A stretch of DNA of 64,000 nt, taken from NCBI GenBank assembly GCA_965229645.1, contig OZ245893.1, positions 496,001 to 560,000 on the forward strand, read 5' to 3'. Position 1 is the first letter of the stretch, and each line of letters opens with the position of its first letter. Positions 60,753 through 64,000 of this stretch are shown here, in pieces. Position numbers and translations under genes: made by a program. The DNA is from CAXQZM01 sp965229645 (GTDB lineage Bacteria; Pseudomonadota; Alphaproteobacteria; UBA7985). The notes beneath the pieces were generated by a model, which had not been told where the DNA came from, searched no databases, and was given only the letters and a program-made list of their open reading frames with translations.

Positions 60753-61889
60753 ATGACCGCCGCCCGCATCACGCCGTCCCGCCGTGTCCGCCTTACGCCT
60801 TGGTTTCGGCAGGTCGAGGCGGCGGGGGTCAAGGCCTATACCGTCTATAACCACATGTTGTTGCCAACCCAATTCGCAGGCGCGCGCGAGGACTATGACC
60901 ACTTGGCGCAACACGTGCAGGTCTGGGATGTGGCGTGCGAACGCCAGGTGCGATTGCATGGCCCCGACGCGTTCGCGCTGCTCCAGCTCATGACGCCGCG
61001 CGACATGACCAAGTTGCGCGACCAGCAGTGTTTTTATGTGCCCCTGGTCGATGATGAAGGACGCTTGATTAACGATCCCGTGGTCATGCGCGTGGACGCA
61101 GACACGTACTGGCTGTCAATTGCCAGCTCTGATGTCGGCTTGTTCGCCAAGGGGCTCGCGGCAGGGCGCGGTCTGGAGGTGAAGATCGATGAACCCGACA
61201 TCAATCCCCTTGCCGTTCAGGGGCCAAAAGCAGAGACTTTGATGGCGCGCATTTTTGGCGATGAGGTCAAGGCGATCAAGTTCTTTGGGTTTGCTTGGTC
61301 ACCCTATCAAGGGGTCCCCCTGCTCGTGGCGCGCTCGGGGTTTTCGGGGCGCGGCGGCTTTGAGATTTATGTACCAGGCCCCCACCATGCGCAGGGGGCC
61401 TATCCCAAGTTAGCGACCGATTTGTGGGATGACTTGTTCGACAAGGGCGAGGATTTGAAGGTTGCGGCAGGATGCCCAAACTGGATCGACTTTATGGAGG
61501 CAGGGCTGCTCAGCTACGGCAACACCATCGACGCCAGCCATACGCCTTTTGAGGCAGGCTTGGGTAAGTACTGCGATGGACTCGAGACCTGCGTGGCGCA
61601 CGAGGCCCTGGCGAAAGCGGCCGAGGAAGGGCCCCAACGGTTGGTCACGGCGCTGATTTTTGACACCTCCGATTTTTCCCCTCAGGTTTATCAGGACTGG
61701 GACATCGAAGACGAAAACGGCACTTGGGTTGGGCGTCTTACGGGTGGATCACCGTCGCCCCATTGCGGCACCCATATCGGGGTCGGAACCCTAGAGAAAT
61801 CGCACTGGCACGCTGGTGCCCGCGTAGTCGTGCAAACGCCCGAGGGACCGCGCCGTGCCAAAGTCGCCCCCATGCCGTTGCGCAAATAA
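60753..61889 (+). CDS. dmdA: Dimethylsulfoniopropionate demethylase
   Basis: 378 residues, GcvT fold. DmdA moves a methyl group from DMSP to tetrahydrofolate, giving methylmercaptopropionate. The strings VEAAGVKAYTVYNHMLLPTQF and HVQVWDVACERQVRLHGPDA match marine DmdA proteins rather than glycine-cleavage GcvT; NPLAVQGPKAETLMARIFGD, GFSGRGGFEIYV, and ESYGNTIDASHTPFEAGLGKYCD-like LLSYGNTIDASHTPFEAGLG follow the same family. The next gene is a DmdB-like ligase, the next step of the pathway. GAGG precedes the ATG by about nine nt. Confidence 0.82.
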   Translation: MTAARITPSRRVRLTPWFRQVEAAGVKAYTVYNHMLLPTQFAGAREDYDHLAQHVQVWDVACERQVRLHGPDAFALLQLMTPRDMTKLRDQQCFYVPLVDDEGRLINDPVVMRVDADTYWLSIASSDVGLFAKGLAAGRGLEVKIDEPDINPLAVQGPKAETLMARIFGDEVKAIKFFGFAWSPYQGVPLLVARSGFSGRGGFEIYVPGPHHAQGAYPKLATDLWDDLFDKGEDLKVAAGCPNWIDFMEAGLLSYGNTIDASHTPFEAGLGKYCDGLETCVAHEALAKAAEEGPQRLVTALIFDTSDFSPQVYQDWDIEDENGTWVGRLTGGSPSPHCGTHIGVGTLEKSHWHAGARVVVQTPEGPRRAKVAPMPLRK

Positions 61890-61932
61890 AGTTGGAAACT
61901 ACGGCCTGGAATCTGCGATGGAGGACCCAAGC

Positions 61933-63543
61933 ATGACCGACTTTCCACCCGTTGCGGCCAATTTTGTGCCGCTAAGTCCTTTGTCGTTCTTGGCGCGCAC
62001 GGCGGCGGTGTTTGCAGATCGCACGGCAGTGGTCTATGGACAGCGGCGCTATTCCTGGGCCCAGGTTCAGGATCGGGCCGCTCGCTTGGCGGGCGCGCTC
62101 AAGGCCTTGGGGGTTGGCAAGGGGCATGTGGTGTCGGTGATTGCCACCAATACGCCCGAAATGATCGAAGCTCACTACGGGGTGCCTTGGTCAGGGGCAA
62201 CGCTCAATGCCATCAATGTACGGCTGGAGCCCGAAACGCTGGCCTATATACTCGACCATGCCGAGACCAAAGTTCTGATCACCGATACGGCCTTCGCGCC
62301 TTCTGTAAAGGCGGCCCTGCACCTTGCGGAAAATAAGAGTTTACGCGTCATTGATATTTGTGACCCCGAAGCGGTGGGGGAGACCCTGGGCGAACAAGAC
62401 TATGAGGCGTTCCTCGCCGCCGCAACGCCCGCGCCCTTTGCCCTGCCAGTCGACGAGTGGGACAATTTGGCGCTCAACTATACCTCGGGCACCAGCGGGC
62501 GGCCTAAGGGTGTCTTGTATCATCATCGCGGCGCGTACCTCATGGCGATGGGCACGATTCCGTGCTGGGGGGTGTCGCTGCACCCGCGCTATCTCTATTG
62601 CGTGCCCTTGTTCCACTGCAACGGCTGGAACCACGTCTGGGCCATGACCATTTTGGCGGGGACCATCTACTGTATCCGCGACTTGTCCCCCGCGAACATC
62701 TGGCGACAGATCGATCGCAACCAGATTAGCCACTTTGGCGCAGCCCCGATCATTCTGGGAAACTTGGTCAATGCGCCGTCGCAAGACGTTTATCCCCTGG
62801 GCAGGACCATCGAGGTGGTGACGGCAGGGGCGCCGCCGCCTGCGGCGATTTTGGCCGCATGCGCGCAACTGGGCATGAACGTCGTCCAGGTCTATGGTCT
62901 TACCGAAACCTATGGGCATACGGTGGTGTGCCAGCCCCAGGATCATTGGGCCGAGCTGGAGGCGGAGCCGCTCGCCGCGCTAAAGGCGCGCCAGGGGGTC
63001 GCCTTTCCCATGACCGAGGACGTGCGCGTTGTCGATGTGGTAAGCCGCGAGGATGTGCCTGCGGACGGGGTCAGCGAGGGGGAGATCTTGATCCGTGGCA
63101 ATACGGTCATGAAAGGCTACTTCAAAAATCCCGAGGCGACCGCGGCCGCCTTTGCCGACGGCGCCTTTCGCTCGGGCGACGTGGCGGTCAAGCACCCCGA
63201 CGGGTACATTGAGATCCGCGACCGGCTCAAAGACGTGATCATCTCTGGGGGCGAGAACATCTCCTCAGTTGAAGTCGAAGGGATTCTCTATACCCACGCG
63301 TGCGTCGCGGCGGCGGCGGTCGTCGCCATGCCCGATCCCAAGTGGGGGGAAGTGCCGTGCGCTTTCATTGAACTGAAAGATGGGATGACGCCGCCAGATC
63401 CAGACCTGATGCGCGAGTGGTGTCGAGCGCGAATGGCAGGGTTCAAAACCCCTAAGCGCTTTGAATTTCAGGCCTTGCCCAAAACCGCGACGGGAAAAAT
63501 CCAAAAGTTTGAACTGCGCAAAATCGCCGCGAACTTAGGTTAA
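61933..63543 (+). CDS. Acyl-CoA synthetase, DmdB-like (3-methylmercaptopropionate-CoA ligase)
   Basis: 536 residues from ATG 61933 with GGAGGA 9 nt upstream. Adenylate-forming motifs: NLALNYTSGTSGRPKGVLYHHRG, VYGLTETYGHTV, RSGDVAVKHPDGYIEIRDRLKDVIISGGENISS and PKTATGKIQKFELRK (catalytic Lys). Located 43 bp after dmdA, so the substrate is plausibly methylmercaptopropionate, although related medium-chain fatty-acid ligases look alike. An earlier ATG at 61918 is possible. Confidence 0.8.
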   Translation: MTDFPPVAANFVPLSPLSFLARTAAVFADRTAVVYGQRRYSWAQVQDRAARLAGALKALGVGKGHVVSVIATNTPEMIEAHYGVPWSGATLNAINVRLEPETLAYILDHAETKVLITDTAFAPSVKAALHLAENKSLRVIDICDPEAVGETLGEQDYEAFLAAATPAPFALPVDEWDNLALNYTSGTSGRPKGVLYHHRGAYLMAMGTIPCWGVSLHPRYLYCVPLFHCNGWNHVWAMTILAGTIYCIRDLSPANIWRQIDRNQISHFGAAPIILGNLVNAPSQDVYPLGRTIEVVTAGAPPPAAILAACAQLGMNVVQVYGLTETYGHTVVCQPQDHWAELEAEPLAALKARQGVAFPMTEDVRVVDVVSREDVPADGVSEGEILIRGNTVMKGYFKNPEATAAAFADGAFRSGDVAVKHPDGYIEIRDRLKDVIISGGENISSVEVEGILYTHACVAAAAVVAMPDPKWGEVPCAFIELKDGMTPPDPDLMREWCRARMAGFKTPKRFEFQALPKTATGKIQKFELRKIAANLG

Positions 63544-63545
63544 GA

Positions 63546-63584
63546 CCTCACCGCTAAAAGACACGGTGCCTTTCGGCGGTGAGG
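63546..63584. terminator. Inverted repeat between convergent genes
   Basis: CCTCACCGC (63546-63554) and GCGGTGAGG (63576-63584) form a 9-bp stem with a 21-nt loop between the dmdB stop and the stop of the edge gene. No clean U-tract, so a terminator role is likely but not certain. Confidence 0.4.
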
Positions 63585-63602
63585 GGTGGATTGAGTGCCA
63601 AG

Positions 63603-64000
63603 TTAGAAGCTGACGGATGCCCCTAGGGTGAAGAACGGCAGGAAGTCGCCGTCGAGGTCGTCGTTAACTTCCGCGAGATCGGCCTCGTAGGCGGTACGGT
63701 CGGCAGCGCTCAGCGCGTCCTGACCTGTGGTGGTCAGCTCCAGCGTATTGAAGCGTAGACCGCCCTCAACGAAAAATGAGACCTGGCTCGATTTTCTAAC
63801 GTAACCAAGGCCAAGGACGGGGGCGATCGAGTCCCGCTCTTGCAAAGTGAGGCTGAAGTCAGTCTCATATGTGGTGCCGTCGAAGGTGAGCTCGTCCACG
63901 TTGCCCGTGATTTCGTAGCCCCCCGATACCAGGCCAGCGGAGATGCGGAAGTTATCCCCCGATGGGTAGTAGTCGAGCATGGCACCAAAGGACTCTGTGG
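63603..64000 (-). CDS. Outer-membrane beta-barrel protein (5' end beyond window)
   Basis: Visible C-terminal 131 residues. ESFGAMLDYYPSGDNFRISAGL, then GYVRKSSQVSFFVEGGLRF and the terminal DFLPFFTLGASVSF with a final aromatic residue are typical of the last strands of an Omp_beta-barrel / OmpW-like porin that ends in Phe for BAM recognition. The start lies to the right of the window. Confidence 0.7.
   Translation of the reverse strand, partial: TESFGAMLDYYPSGDNFRISAGLVSGGYEITGNVDELTFDGTTYETDFSLTLQERDSIAPVLGLGYVRKSSQVSFFVEGGLRFNTLELTTTGQDALSAADRTAYEADLAEVNDDLDGDFLPFFTLGASVSF

Overview
The window is chromosomal DNA of a Gram-negative alphaproteobacterium, probably marine or otherwise osmolyte-rich in habit. 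The lptF-lptG-lptD-surA-pdxA-rsmA gene order, the divIC-pdhA-pdhB-pdhC-lpdA-lipA order with a lipoyl domain on PdhB, frequent GTG starts and ATGA/GTGA overlaps, and high GC all point that way. Several genes handle methylated compounds: two non-pyrrolysine MttB-family methyltransferases, a dimethylglycine/sarcosine-dehydrogenase-like flavoprotein, and DmdA, DmdB and DmdC-type enzymes for dimethylsulfoniopropionate (DMSP) demethylation. I see no rRNA genes, no CRISPR array and no prophage.

Layout. 1-7.3 kb: LacI-type regulator (cut by the left edge), then a translationally coupled mttB / PEP-mutase-like / DMGDH-like operon on the minus strand with a divergent LysR regulator and a perfect inverted repeat between them. 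7.4-12.4 kb: small exported protein, glutaryl-CoA dehydrogenase, an FrhB-like iron-sulfur protein, and a DmdC-type acyl-CoA dehydrogenase. 12.5-13.6 kb: tRNA-Tyr, rlmB, tRNA-Ser. 13.7-18.2 kb: an AT-rich islet next to tRNA-Ser with a DUF262/DUF1524 (GmrSD-like) nuclease gene and a DUF6155-like gene. 18.2-24.8 kb: divIC, the pyruvate dehydrogenase genes and lipA. 25-32.7 kb: lipoprotein, tRNA-Cys, tRNA-Asn, DUF4344 protease, gamma-glutamylpolyamine genes, two transporters and an SDR. 32.7-41.6 kb: the LPS-export / outer-membrane biogenesis operon, split by a complete 1,185-bp ISAs1-type element (10-bp target duplication, frameshifted transposase). 41.7-48 kb: small conserved-looking gene and the yejABEF peptide importer. 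48-53.2 kb: second mttB, sulfurtransferase, cysteine synthase, ferrochelatase. 53.5-63.5 kb: mgtE, homogentisate catabolism (kappa-type isomerase, hmgA, fahA), Tat-exported metallo-hydrolase, DUF2182/DUF1326 pair, dmdA and dmdB. The right edge cuts an outer-membrane beta-barrel gene.

The most striking undescribed feature is a family of dispersed, MITE-like palindromic elements: six clear copies plus one fragment. They have inverted termini ATACCARCGG and occur as a long form (about 247-249 bp, all on the plus strand) and a short form (196-197 bp, all on the minus strand). Terminal hairpins show compensatory changes between copies. Four elements place the same hairpin 10-17 nt before a start codon (MFS gene, second mttB, cysK, mgtE), and one copy runs into lipA and seems to supply its start codon and ribosome-binding sequence. 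Other leads are the IS insertion inside an essential operon, the nuclease islet at tRNA-Ser, and a kappa-type GSH isomerase sitting where maleylacetoacetate isomerase would be expected.
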